41,932 nt of DNA, taken from positions 1-41,932 of the forward strand of contig JASJEG010000050.1 of NCBI GenBank assembly GCA_030064765.1. The letters are read 5' to 3'. Position 1 is the stretch's first letter, and the number at the start of each line of letters is the position of its first letter. Position numbers and translations under genes: made by a program. The DNA is from Acidimicrobiia bacterium (GTDB taxonomy: Bacteria; Actinomycetota; Acidimicrobiia; Spongiisociales; UBA5794). The notes below the pieces were generated by a model, which saw only the letters and a program-made list of their open reading frames with translations, had not been told where the DNA came from and made no database searches. Of this stretch, positions 24,883-34,368 are shown in pieces.

Positions 24883-26385
24883 TCAGGAGCTCGGTAGCCC
24901 GGCCTTGAGTTTCTCGAGCATCGCCCCCACTGTGAAGCTTGCCGACTCCTGTCGGGGCGGGAACTCCATCAGAGTCTGCGCCATTTGGGCCACAAACGCC
25001 TGGGCAGGGATGAACAGGAAGGCGTGGTCGATCAACCAGTCGTAGTAGGTATTCGACGTCACATCCGCCCGTTCGAACGGGTCGGTGCGAAGGTTGAAGA
25101 GCTTGGGAACCCGCAGCTCAGTGAACGGTTCCGCCCAGATCTGGAGCGTCCCCTCCGCCCGCTGCTCGAGGAACACAAACTTCCAGGTGTAGAACCGCAA
25201 GGCCATCAGATCACCGTCGTCGGACACATAGAAGAAGTAATCCCGGGGACTCTCCTCTTCCTCGCCCGTCAGATAGTCGAGCTGGTTGAAGCCGTCGAGA
25301 TGGACCTCGTAGGTGGTGCCGTTCATCTCGTACCCGGCCTTCAGCTTGCCGGCGATGTCGGGTTCCCCGGCCGCCGCCAGCAGTGTGACGAACCAGTCGT
25401 TGTGACTGACGATGTCGTTGAGCACGGTGCCCGGTTCGATGTGACCCGGCCATCTGGCAAGCGACGGCACCCGGAAGGCGCCCTCCCAGCACGAATTCTT
25501 CTCGTTGCGGAAAGGGGTCATGCCGGCGTCGGGCCAGGTGTTCATGTGGACACCGTTGTCGGTGCTGTAGAGCACGATCGTGTCGTCGGCGATCCCGAGC
25601 TCGTCGAGCTGGTCGAGCATCTGCCCGATGCGCTTGTCGTGTTCGACCATGGCGTCGTGGTACTCCGACTGCCAACGGCCGGCCTGACCCCGGATCTCGT
25701 CGGCGATGTGGGTGCGGAAGTGCATCCCGGTGGTGTTGAACCAAACGAAGAACGGCGTGTCGCTGTCCACGGCATCCTTGATGAAGCGCTGGGCCTCGGG
25801 GATGATCTCGTCGTCGACGGTCTCCATCCGCTTCTTGGTGAGCGGCCCAGTATCCTCGATGCGTTGGGTACCGTCATCGTTGGCCCAGCTGTGGATCACG
25901 CCGCGCGGTCCGAAGCGCTCCCGGAAATTGGGGAAGTTATCCGGATTCGGGTAGTCGATGTGTTCCGGTTCCTCCTCAGCGTTGAGGTGGTAGAGGTTGC
26001 CGAAGAACTCGTCGAAGCCGTGATTCGTGGGGAGGAACTCGTCCCGGTCGCCGAAGTGGTTCTTGCCGAACTGGCCCGTGGTGTAGCCCAGGTTCTTGAG
26101 CGCAGTGGCGATGGTTGGGTCCTCATCCCGGATCCCTAGGTCGGCACCCGGCAAGCCCACCTTGGTGAGCCCGGTCCGGTAGGGGTTCTGGCCGGTGATG
26201 AAAGCGGCGCGACCGGCAGTGCAACTCTGCTCGCCGTAGTAGTCGGTGAAGCGGACTCCCTCGTTGGCAATCCGGTCGATATTGGGGGTGCGATATCCCA
26301 TCAACCCGTCGCTGTAGCAACTCAGGTTGGTGATCCCGATGTCATCCCCCCAGAGGACCAGGATGTTCGGCTTACCGTTCGGCAT
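24883..26385 (-). CDS. Arylsulfatase-family sulfatase (formylglycine type)
   Basis: MPNGKPNILVLWGDDIGITNLSCYSDGLMGYRTPNIDRIANEGVRFTDYYGEQSCTAGRAAFITGQNPYRTGLTKVG. Active-site motif C-T-A-G-R. The ATG at 26383-26385 has a GGAAGGGA ribosome-binding-like site. No signal peptide visible. Confidence 0.93.
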   Translation of the reverse strand: MPNGKPNILVLWGDDIGITNLSCYSDGLMGYRTPNIDRIANEGVRFTDYYGEQSCTAGRAAFITGQNPYRTGLTKVGLPGADLGIRDEDPTIATALKNLGYTTGQFGKNHFGDRDEFLPTNHGFDEFFGNLYHLNAEEEPEHIDYPNPDNFPNFRERFGPRGVIHSWANDDGTQRIEDTGPLTKKRMETVDDEIIPEAQRFIKDAVDSDTPFFVWFNTTGMHFRTHIADEIRGQAGRWQSEYHDAMVEHDKRIGQMLDQLDELGIADDTIVLYSTDNGVHMNTWPDAGMTPFRNEKNSCWEGAFRVPSLARWPGHIEPGTVLNDIVSHNDWFVTLLAAAGEPDIAGKLKAGYEMNGTTYEVHLDGFNQLDYLTGEEEESPRDYFFYVSDDGDLMALRFYTWKFVFLEQRAEGTLQIWAEPFTELRVPKLFNLRTDPFERADVTSNTYYDWLIDHAFLFIPAQAFVAQMAQTLMEFPPRQESASFTVGAMLEKLKAGLPSS

Positions 26386-26442
26386 GGTCGTCCCTTCCGT
26401 CTCCTTCGGCGTGTCGGCCAAGCTAGCAGGCCCGCCCGTCGA

Positions 26443-28119
26443 TCATCCCGCCGATTGCCTCCGCTCTGTGAAGGCGACGACGGCGTCGGCGTTGGTGGCA
26501 AATCGCTGAACGTGGCGCTCGCGATTTGGATCAAGCGCAGCCAGCGCCCGATCCCATATGCGGTCGCGGATGTGAGTGGCCCAGAAGTCGATCTGCCGCC
26601 CCTCGAACGCTCGCGACAAGCGCGCAAAGGCCAGCGTGGCGGTGCTGTCTATGTCCGACATTGCCGAGCAGTCGATTACCACGAGTTCGAGATCATCCCG
26701 ATCTGCGGTGAGGGTCTCCAACTCGCCCACCAGTCGTCGTACGTTGAGGAAGATCAGCGGTGCGTCCTGGCGCCAGATGAGCATGCCCGGGATTTGCTCG
26801 GCACGCGGATCAGTGTTCACGTCGACGAAGTTGCCGTCGGGCGTACGGCCCAAAACGGCTGTGGGCGGCTTGCCGACGTGCTCGACGATTGCGACCAGGG
26901 ACAGCAGAACACCAACCATGACTCCGGCGAGTACGCCGACGGTGAGGACCCCGAGCATCGCCGCTACTGCAATCGCAAACTCCAGCTTGCGGACACGCCA
27001 GAGAGATCGGAAGTAGCCGAAGTCGGACAGCCCGTACATGGCGACGATGACGATCGCCCCGAGCGCCGCAAATGCCAGCGACTCGAACAAGGGGAGCAGG
27101 AAGAGAATCGTGAGCACACCGAGCGCCGCGGCAAACAGGTTGCCGACCTGCGTCCTGCCACCTGCGCTGATGGCGACGGCCGTCTTGGACAGGGCGCCAC
27201 CGACAACAAAGCCGCCGCTGAGCCCGGCTCCGAGGTTGGCAACGCCGAGCGCCCTCAACTCCTGGTCCGGGTCGGTGCGCTCGCCAGTCGCCTCGGCGGC
27301 GCGCTTGGCGGCACCGACACTCTGAGTGAACCCCAACACCACCATCGCCAATGCTCCCGGTACCAGTCCCCACCATTGCCTGGCTTCCAGTCCGGTGGGC
27401 AAACCGAAGTCGGCAAACCCGCCGCTGGTCTCTCCCACCACTGCAACCCCGTTGTCGTCGAGCCCGAACGCCGCCACCGCTGCGATTGCCAATACCAGAA
27501 CGATCAGCGGGCCGGGGAGGCGGTGGGCAAAGCGCTTGATCGCAAACAAGGCGACGATGCAAACGAGACCAAGGATCGTCGTCTCCACTTGTAGATCGGG
27601 CAGCACCTCGACCAGATCCACCAGCTTTCGGAAGAACCCGGCGTCTCCATGCTCTAAGCCGACGCCGATGACCTTGGGCAGCTGGTCGAGGATCGTCACC
27701 CAGACCAGCCCTTCGATGAACCCCTTGAGCACCGGGTCGGGAATCAGGTCGGCGATCCATCCCATGTGCAACGCCGACATAACCAGATAGATGGCTCCGA
27801 TGACCAGCGCCAGGGCGATGGTCAGCTCGAGGAACTCGCCTCCGATCAGCACTGCGGCCACGGTGGCAGCCGACAGCACCGATAAGGCGGCATCGGGGCC
27901 GACCACCAGCAGGCGGGAACCGCCAAACAGCGCATACCCCACCAGCGCCAGCGGGACGGTGTACAACCCGACGACCGGGTCGACACCGACGATGCCGGCG
28001 TAGGCCAGGGCGGAGGGGATTAGGACGGCCCAGACGGTGGCCCCGGCAACGAGGTCGGTTTGCAGCCAGGCGCGGTCGTAGCTTCCCAGCCAGTCGAAGA
28101 TCGGCAGAAATCGTTTCAA
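26443..28119 (-). CDS. SulP family anion transporter with C-terminal STAS domain
   Basis: DLVAGATVWAVLIPSALAYAGIVGVDPVVGLYTVPLALVGYALFGGSRLLVVGPDAALS. STAS-type LELVVIDCSAMSDIDSTATLAFARL. Confidence 0.93.
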   Translation of the reverse strand: MKRFLPIFDWLGSYDRAWLQTDLVAGATVWAVLIPSALAYAGIVGVDPVVGLYTVPLALVGYALFGGSRLLVVGPDAALSVLSAATVAAVLIGGEFLELTIALALVIGAIYLVMSALHMGWIADLIPDPVLKGFIEGLVWVTILDQLPKVIGVGLEHGDAGFFRKLVDLVEVLPDLQVETTILGLVCIVALFAIKRFAHRLPGPLIVLVLAIAAVAAFGLDDNGVAVVGETSGGFADFGLPTGLEARQWWGLVPGALAMVVLGFTQSVGAAKRAAEATGERTDPDQELRALGVANLGAGLSGGFVVGGALSKTAVAISAGGRTQVGNLFAAALGVLTILFLLPLFESLAFAALGAIVIVAMYGLSDFGYFRSLWRVRKLEFAIAVAAMLGVLTVGVLAGVMVGVLLSLVAIVEHVGKPPTAVLGRTPDGNFVDVNTDPRAEQIPGMLIWRQDAPLIFLNVRRLVGELETLTADRDDLELVVIDCSAMSDIDSTATLAFARLSRAFEGRQIDFWATHIRDRIWDRALAALDPNRERHVQRFATNADAVVAFTERRQSAG

Positions 28120-28248
28120 GTGTCGGCCCTCACGGAAGTGTCGAACACTACTTGGTCATACGACCACAGCCTTTGGTAGGAGGTGCAGGCTGCGTCGTCC
28201 GGAAGGCCCGAACCGGCCAGAGTTTCGGCCGCGCTGCGCTGCAGTTGC

Positions 28249-29940
28249 TCAGTCCCCTCCGCCGCGTTGCGACTCGACCCAATCGAGTGCTTCTGCGTAG
28301 GCCCGCCGCACCGTGGCCCCGACCCGCTCGTCGCTGGTGTAGATGTTGGACGCGCCAACCACAGCCGTCACCCCGGTTACGGCCAGTTGTGCGTTGAGCT
28401 GTTCATCGCCGGAGACGATGACGAGTTTGCTGCCGACATCCCGCAGCGATTCGCCATACCGAGTCAGGACGTCCATGAACGTCGTCCCCATGTCGTTGCG
28501 GCCGCGCAGCCGTAGGATCACAACAGATCCGGCGGAGTCGACAGTGACCGTGGGAAGCGCCTTCTCGAACACCGGCGCCGCCGCAAAGAAGAGGCTGCCG
28601 TACGGCTGCAGCACTACGACCGCGTGCGACTCGAGACGGTCGGGGGGATCGCTTTCGATGACACCGCCGGCGTCATCGACACTCCACTGCTTGATTGCCA
28701 CCTGATTCGACTGACTGATGACATAGAGAATCACCGAAATCCCAACCCCGACCATGACCGCGTTCTGCAAGGGGATGATCATGGTGAGAACAAACGTAAC
28801 GCCCATCACGACTTGCTGGGTCCGGCCGGTCTTCCACACCGCCTTCAAGTCGTGCGGCTTGACGGTTCGATAGCCGACCACCATCAGGAGGCCGGCAATC
28901 GCAGGCATGGCCACCAGCCCCACAGCTCCGCCAAACACCAGGATCACAATTGCAATCACGACACCGGCGATCAGGTTGGCCTGACGGGACTTGGCACCCG
29001 CCGATGTCACCAGAGCCGTAGCCGACATCGATCCGCCCACCGGCATTCCCGAGAAGAAGCCGGACGCGATGTTGGCGGCACCTTGCCCGATGAAGTCCTG
29101 CGATGCATCGGGGTACTTGCCATCCGGATTCACAAAGTTGGCCGAGATCCCGGCGCCTTGTACCAGTCCCACAAATGCCAGTGCGACAGCAGGTATCAGT
29201 AGGGCAGGGACCAGGCCCAGGTCCGGCAGGCCGGGGGCCGGCAATGAGCGGGGCACCTCGGCGATGTCACGCAGCTGGGCGACATCGTCCATCCCAAACA
29301 AGGCGACGATCGCCGAGGTCAGCACGATCGCCAGCACCATGCCCAGTGGTCCGAGTCTGGTCTTCTCCAGGGTGACGATGAGAACGATGGTCGCGATCCC
29401 GATGAGCACCGTCGGCCAATGCAGCTGTAGTGGACTCAGCACCGTGTCGATGGCGCGCAGCACTCGGTTGGCTCCTTCTGACGAGAAGCCGGTAAAGCTG
29501 TCGAGCTGGCCGAGAACGATGTTGATGCCGACCGCATTGATGAAGCCGACCATCACCGCGTTCGACACAAACCGCAGGATCGAACCCAGCTGCAACAGGC
29601 CGGCGAGCAACATTACGACCCCGGTGAGAATGGCCAGAGTGAACAGCGCTTGGGTCGGATCCTTGGCATCATGGACGGCCCCCACATCGGCGACCACAAT
29701 TGCCATCGCCCCGGTCGCTTGCACCGCCATGAAGGCAGAACTGGTCAGCAGGGCTCCGGTAAACGTCCCGATCATGTAGGCATACAGCCCGTAGAGCGGA
29801 TTGACCGCAGCCAGCAGACCACCGGCCAGCCCGTCGGGGACGCTCTGTACGCCGAGCACTACGCCGGCGATGCCGTCGTCGCGCAGTGTCTCGCGTTGGA
29901 AGGGCATCTTCCAGCCTTGGAACGGGTTACGCAGCTTCAC
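28249..29940 (-). CDS. SulP family transporter with divergent STAS-like C-terminus
   Basis: RDDGIAGVVLGVQSVPDGLAGGLLAAVNPLYGLYAYMIGTFTGALLTSS; C-terminal VVILRLRGRNDMGTTFMDVLTRYGESLRDVGSKLVIVSGDEQLNAQL. GTG start overlaps the upstream stop. Confidence 0.9.
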   Translation of the reverse strand: MKLRNPFQGWKMPFQRETLRDDGIAGVVLGVQSVPDGLAGGLLAAVNPLYGLYAYMIGTFTGALLTSSAFMAVQATGAMAIVVADVGAVHDAKDPTQALFTLAILTGVVMLLAGLLQLGSILRFVSNAVMVGFINAVGINIVLGQLDSFTGFSSEGANRVLRAIDTVLSPLQLHWPTVLIGIATIVLIVTLEKTRLGPLGMVLAIVLTSAIVALFGMDDVAQLRDIAEVPRSLPAPGLPDLGLVPALLIPAVALAFVGLVQGAGISANFVNPDGKYPDASQDFIGQGAANIASGFFSGMPVGGSMSATALVTSAGAKSRQANLIAGVVIAIVILVFGGAVGLVAMPAIAGLLMVVGYRTVKPHDLKAVWKTGRTQQVVMGVTFVLTMIIPLQNAVMVGVGISVILYVISQSNQVAIKQWSVDDAGGVIESDPPDRLESHAVVVLQPYGSLFFAAAPVFEKALPTVTVDSAGSVVILRLRGRNDMGTTFMDVLTRYGESLRDVGSKLVIVSGDEQLNAQLAVTGVTAVVGASNIYTSDERVGATVRRAYAEALDWVESQRGGGD

Positions 29941-30833
29941 GCAGTGGCCTCCACTTCTTCCTTGCGTCTTCCCAGCCAGGAAGCCAGCACTACCTGGGTG
30001 ACCAGCTGAACAATGAGGACGGTGATGATGGCGGGGATGACTCCCTCAACCTCGGCAAACGATGCGGTCGCAATGACCAGCACGGGACCGGCGTTGCGAT
30101 TGGCGGCCAAGATTCCGCCGGTGGCGCGGGTCCGCTGCGGGCTCGGAGCCAGCAAGGCTCCCGCCGCAAACCAAGTGATCCCGGCAACGAAGCCCGCAAT
30201 GATGATCCACGAGCCGATGAGGTCGATCACCTGTTGCATACCCCCGACAACGATTGCCAGCATGACGAGCCCAAAGGTGACCGACGACACCTTCTTCGCC
30301 GGCGGCGCCCACGCGTCAGCGATCGCCGGCGCCCAGGCTCGTATCGCCATCCCGGTGATGAAGGGGACGATCTGCAGCAGCACGATCGAGAGCACCAACT
30401 CACCGACATCGATCGAGCCACCACCGGCAGCAGCCACGTCGTTGCCTCCGAGAATCAAACCTACGGTCAGCGGTGCGGTGACCGATCCGATCACCGCCAG
30501 GATGGCCATGGTGGCGGCGCCGGAGATGAGATCCCCCTTGGCAATGCCGGTGAGCGACACGGCGAACGGCGCTCCCGGCGAGCTGGCGACGATCACCAAT
30601 GCAACGAACGTCGCTCCCTCGAGCGGGAATGCCTCGGCGAGACCCCAGCCGATGAGGGGGACCGCCACCAAGGAGGCCAGCACGGCTCCGAGGAGCCAGC
30701 GGAGGTTGGCGAGAACCGCAGACAGCTGTTCCCATGTGGTTTGCAGTCCAACGTTGAACATCGTTGACACCACAAATGCCAGGAATACGGCGTTCATGAC
30801 TGCAAGGACTGCGTCCACTGGTTCCCTTCCCAT
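29937..30833 (-). CDS. Bile acid:sodium symporter (BASS) family-like transporter
   Basis: NVGLQTTWEQLSAVLANLRWLLGAVLASLVAVPLIGWGLAEAF...VASSPGAPFAVSLTGIAKGDLISGA. ATG at 30831-30833 preferred. Confidence 0.78.
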   Translation of the reverse strand: MGREPVDAVLAVMNAVFLAFVVSTMFNVGLQTTWEQLSAVLANLRWLLGAVLASLVAVPLIGWGLAEAFPLEGATFVALVIVASSPGAPFAVSLTGIAKGDLISGAATMAILAVIGSVTAPLTVGLILGGNDVAAAGGGSIDVGELVLSIVLLQIVPFITGMAIRAWAPAIADAWAPPAKKVSSVTFGLVMLAIVVGGMQQVIDLIGSWIIIAGFVAGITWFAAGALLAPSPQRTRATGGILAANRNAGPVLVIATASFAEVEGVIPAIITVLIVQLVTQVVLASWLGRRKEEVEATA

Positions 30834-30959
30834 GCGATGGCGCCGCCGGCGGCTCGCCGATACTACCCGGGGCACCTTCGCCTCGGATAGGCCCGCAAGC
30901 CGAATCTCGCCGGCACGGGAGGCCGCCGCTAGATTCGGCCGCGACACGGAGATGAGGCA

Positions 30960-32570
30960 GTGGACGACGGCGTAGATGTCACCGAGTTGAGCGATGAGTT
31001 CGCCGACTACCACGGCGAGCTGGTGCCGTTCCGGGCCGAGCTGGCGTGGAGCCGTCTCCTCAACCCGCCCACCTTGCGGGGCTTGGCAGCACTGGTCGGC
31101 GGCCTCGTATTCCTCTTCTCCGACCAGTCAACGACTGCGCTGTCGCTCATCCTCGCCATCGTGCTCGTCGTGTGGGCGGTCTCCGAATTCAGTGCCCCGA
31201 CAGCAGAGGGTCGTGTCCAGAGGCTGACAACCGCTCTGCTGCTGGCTGGTATCGGCGTCGCGCTGCTGGTGTGGCCCGACGTGACGGGGCGGATCATCTC
31301 CAGGCTGCTCGGGGGCGCGATCATCTTTGTGGGAGCGCGTGACCTCTATCGGGCGATCCGGCGGGATGACGACCATGTCCACGTGTGGGGTGTCATTCGT
31401 GGCTTGTTCCAGGTCGCAGTGGGCATTGCCTTGTGGGTGGCTCCGGCAACCATGCTCAGCCTCGTCATTACCCTCTTTGCAGGATTCTGGATCATCACCG
31501 GTATCGCCACTGCGGTGGGCAACTTCACCGGGATGGCAGAAGATGACGTCGACGTCACCGACGTGTGGTACCGAATCTTCCGCTGGCTGGAACAGCGGCC
31601 GCATACCGCCGACGACCGCAGCCAGCTATACGGCAAGATCTTCTACGAGGGGGCGATGGCGGCCCGTCGCCTTTCCCGCTTCTTCCTGCTCATGGGTTTT
31701 GCGACGACGATCGCCGCGTTCGGCATAATCTCCGATTCCACCGCAGTCGTGATCGGGGCCATGCTGGTTGCTCCTCTGATGACTCCGCTGATGGGAACCT
31801 CCCTGTCGCTGACAATGGGCTGGCCAAAGCGGGCCGCCATGTCCGCCGGTGTTGCCCTTGGCGGAGTGGCGCTGGCCATCGGGCTGTCTGCGGTGTACGG
31901 CGGAACTCTGGCGTGGGGCATCGACCCCGTCACCAATAGTCAGGTCGCGTCGCGCGTCGCCCCCACCTTGATTGATCTGATCATTGCAATCGCTGCTGGG
32001 GGCGCCGGTGCGTTCGCCTTGTCGCGACCTGACGTCTCCGACGCACTTCCCGGTGTCGCAGTTGCGATCGCTCTTGTTCCACCGTTGGCCGTGGTTGGCT
32101 TGATGTTGGAAGCCAGGCAGTTCAGCGAAGCCTTCGGTGCCCTGATGCTCTTCACCACCAATATGGTCGCCATCCTGCTGGTGGGAGCGCTCGTCTTCCT
32201 GCTCACGGGCGTCGTGCCCGTTGCCAAACTGGTGAGCGAGAGGGTTTGGATCCGCAACACCACAACCTTGATCGGAATCTTGGCGATAGTCGTGCTGGTC
32301 GTCTTGGGCTCGACGAGCGAGCGCATCCGGGCGCAGAGCTTCGACCGGGACAACGTTGCCGAGGTAGTCGATAGTTGGATCGGTGACCGCTCTTTGAATC
32401 TGGTCTCGTACACCGTGGCGCCGGACCAGGTCGAGTTGGTCCTGGTGGGTGGCGACCGCCCCGATGACACCGAGGATCTCGATGCTGCGTTGGACACTGA
32501 ACTGCAGCGGAACGTGACGACCGTGGTGCGGTGGGTTCCCGAAGAGAGGTTTGTCGTCAACGGCGACTAG
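30960..32570 (+). CDS. Fusion of a HdeD/DUF308-like N-terminus with a DUF389 (TIGR00341-like) membrane domain
   Basis: N-terminal repeated TM pairs resembling HdeD (GLAALVGGLVFLFSDQSTTALSLILAIVLVVWAVSEF...). C-terminal GIISDSTAVVIGAMLVAPLMTPLMGTSLSLTMGWPKRAAMS...GVAVAIALVPPLAVVGLML typical of DUF389. Confidence 0.85.
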   Translation: MDDGVDVTELSDEFADYHGELVPFRAELAWSRLLNPPTLRGLAALVGGLVFLFSDQSTTALSLILAIVLVVWAVSEFSAPTAEGRVQRLTTALLLAGIGVALLVWPDVTGRIISRLLGGAIIFVGARDLYRAIRRDDDHVHVWGVIRGLFQVAVGIALWVAPATMLSLVITLFAGFWIITGIATAVGNFTGMAEDDVDVTDVWYRIFRWLEQRPHTADDRSQLYGKIFYEGAMAARRLSRFFLLMGFATTIAAFGIISDSTAVVIGAMLVAPLMTPLMGTSLSLTMGWPKRAAMSAGVALGGVALAIGLSAVYGGTLAWGIDPVTNSQVASRVAPTLIDLIIAIAAGGAGAFALSRPDVSDALPGVAVAIALVPPLAVVGLMLEARQFSEAFGALMLFTTNMVAILLVGALVFLLTGVVPVAKLVSERVWIRNTTTLIGILAIVVLVVLGSTSERIRAQSFDRDNVAEVVDSWIGDRSLNLVSYTVAPDQVELVLVGGDRPDDTEDLDAALDTELQRNVTTVVRWVPEERFVVNGD

Positions 32571-33631
32571 GGAGTCTCCGCCACTGCTTCTTCTGCTCCG
32601 CCCATGAAGATTCGCTGCGCCTCGCCCACCAGCGCCACCACCGGAATCGCCAGCACCGCCCCCAGCGCGCCTGCCAGCAATACGCCGACGGTGCTGGCGA
32701 TGAACACCACGAACGTCGGCAGCTTGATCGTCTCCCCGACGAGCCAAGGTCGCATCAGATTCTCGCCGGTGTTGAAGATGAACAGCGCCAACAACAAAGC
32801 GAGCGTCGCGTCGCCTATGCCCGATGTGCCCAGGGCAACGAACACCGCCAGGGCGGTGGAGACGGTCGCGCCGACATAGGGAATGAACGAGATGACAAAG
32901 GTGAGCACTGCGATCGGTGCAGCCAGCGGTACGCCGATCAGCCACAAACCGAGCCCGAGCGCCACCGCCCCGAACAGGCCGATCAAGGCCTGCCCTTTCC
33001 AGTAGTTGCGGAGCACGACATCAAAGCGTCCCATGAAGGCCTCGGCCTTTTGCTGCGTGTCGGCATGGGTGCTGCGCACCAACCATGCTTGGAACTTGGG
33101 CCAATCCCGCAGCCCGAAATAGAGGGTTACCACGAAGAGGAAGGTGCCGACTAACAGCGATCCCAAAATGGCAACACTGCGGGTGGCACCACCGATTAGA
33201 ACGGCCGACACAGTCCCAACGAGATCCCGCAGGTTCTCCCTGATCTCGAGTACCTGGCTGTCCTCCAAGCCTTCGATCTGAACATCGATCCAATCGACGA
33301 TGACGGTCACCGCACCGGCCAGACCGTCCCAGAGTGCCTGCCAGTTAGCGGCAATCGAAGCCACCATCAGCCAACCTGCGGCCACCAGAATCAGCAGCGC
33401 CAGTAGGAGCACAAGCGCCGCGGCGACCGCGCTCGGCAGGCGACGCTCCAAACGTTCCACGAGCGGCCGCCCAACCGGGATGATCACGACCGCCAGCAAG
33501 GCGGGGATGACGATCGCCGCCAGCGAGATGCCTGCCCAGACCACGACGGCACCCAGCGCCAGGACGACCAGGATGCGCCATGCCCAGTCGGAAGTCCTGA
33601 CCAGCGGCCCGTGCCATCGTTTGATGTCCAA
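32567..33631 (-). CDS. AI-2E family transporter-like membrane protein (second copy)
   Basis: FWKGQALIGLFGAVALGLGLWLIGVPLAAPIAVLTFVISFIPYVGATVSTALAVFVALG...NTGENLMRPWLVGETIKLPTFVVFIASTVGVLLAGALGAVLAIPVVALV (partial resequencing by eye; frame as in the ORF track). Confidence 0.88.
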   Translation of the reverse strand: MDIKRWHGPLVRTSDWAWRILVVLALGAVVVWAGISLAAIVIPALLAVVIIPVGRPLVERLERRLPSAVAAALVLLLALLILVAAGWLMVASIAANWQALWDGLAGAVTVIVDWIDVQIEGLEDSQVLEIRENLRDLVGTVSAVLIGGATRSVAILGSLLVGTFLFVVTLYFGLRDWPKFQAWLVRSTHADTQQKAEAFMGRFDVVLRNYWKGQALIGLFGAVALGLGLWLIGVPLAAPIAVLTFVISFIPYVGATVSTALAVFVALGTSGIGDATLALLLALFIFNTGENLMRPWLVGETIKLPTFVVFIASTVGVLLAGALGAVLAIPVVALVGEAQRIFMGGAEEAVAETP

Positions 33632-33761
33632 GAAGCTGCCCTCTCGTAACTCTGCGGCTGGATTGTGGCAGTAATGCCCCCGCCTGTGCCAGGGCAGGCG
33701 TCATCGACCACCCCGGGCGGCGACTTCGGCACTGTTATCGTCACCGCAAAGGAGGACCGCC

Positions 33762-34259
33762 ATGACAGCACCTGAAGGATCGAGTGGGTTCTACCGGGAG
33801 CCGCTGGTCGAAGTCGACTTGCTGCGCTACTGGAGCACCGCAGTCTTCTCGGGGTTGATTGTCGGTTTTGCAGCCGTGGTGATTCTCCGGTTTGCGGGAG
33901 ATATCTTCGATACACCGTTGCTTGTCACCGAGCGCAGCGGCGCGGATGCACTGGTGCCGTTATCGGATGGACGGGCCTTCTGGACGGCGATGATTGCCAC
34001 CGGTGCCGGGGCCGCGGTCTTGAACCTGATGCTGTATGTGGTGCCCAACACGATTCGGTTCTTCCGGGCCCTTGGCTCCGTGGTGCTGCTGCTGTCACTG
34101 CTATGGCCTTTGACTCTCGATGTCGGTGATGCGCAGAAGGCGTGGCTGGTCGCGATTCACCTCGTCGTGGGGCTGATGATCATGTCGTTGCTGACCGGGA
34201 TCATCGGTTTGGTTACGCGACCACCGCAGCCGGTTGCAGAGCAAACGAGCGAGCTCTAG
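33762..34259 (+). CDS. Hypothetical membrane protein
   Basis: 165 aa with four TM-like segments. Strong ribosome-binding site AAAGGAGG before the ATG (GCAAAGGAGGACCGCCATG). Confidence 0.82.
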   Translation: MTAPEGSSGFYREPLVEVDLLRYWSTAVFSGLIVGFAAVVILRFAGDIFDTPLLVTERSGADALVPLSDGRAFWTAMIATGAGAAVLNLMLYVVPNTIRFFRALGSVVLLLSLLWPLTLDVGDAQKAWLVAIHLVVGLMIMSLLTGIIGLVTRPPQPVAEQTSEL

Positions 34260-34368
34260 GAACTCACCGCCCGATCGGGGAAGTGAGCAACAAAAGAGCT
34301 AGTTTGTAGCCAATGATTGCCGGCCATCCGCAACGAAGTCGGAAGGGTCCTCACCCAGGGGAGAGGCA

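Noticed and set aside
24985-26139. 384-aa plus-strand ORF opposite the sulfatase
   Set aside because: Antisense artefact; the minus strand has full sulfatase motifs.
26455-27594. 379-aa plus-strand ORF opposite the SulP gene
   Set aside because: Antisense artefact with low-complexity charged composition.
28116-28358. 80-aa minus-strand ORF between the two SulP genes
   Set aside because: Overlaps the 3' end of the upstream SulP gene out of frame and shows no recognisable domain; treated as spacer.
31626-32945. 439-aa minus-strand ORF opposite the DUF389 fusion
   Set aside because: Antisense artefact, His/Arg/Gln-rich, and conflicts with the DUF389 and AI-2E genes.
34263-34287. Weak stem CTCAC...CCCGATCGGG...GTGAG upstream of the first cyclase-like gene
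   Set aside because: Short, interrupted stems without a T-tract; could be chance, so not called as a terminator or riboswitch.
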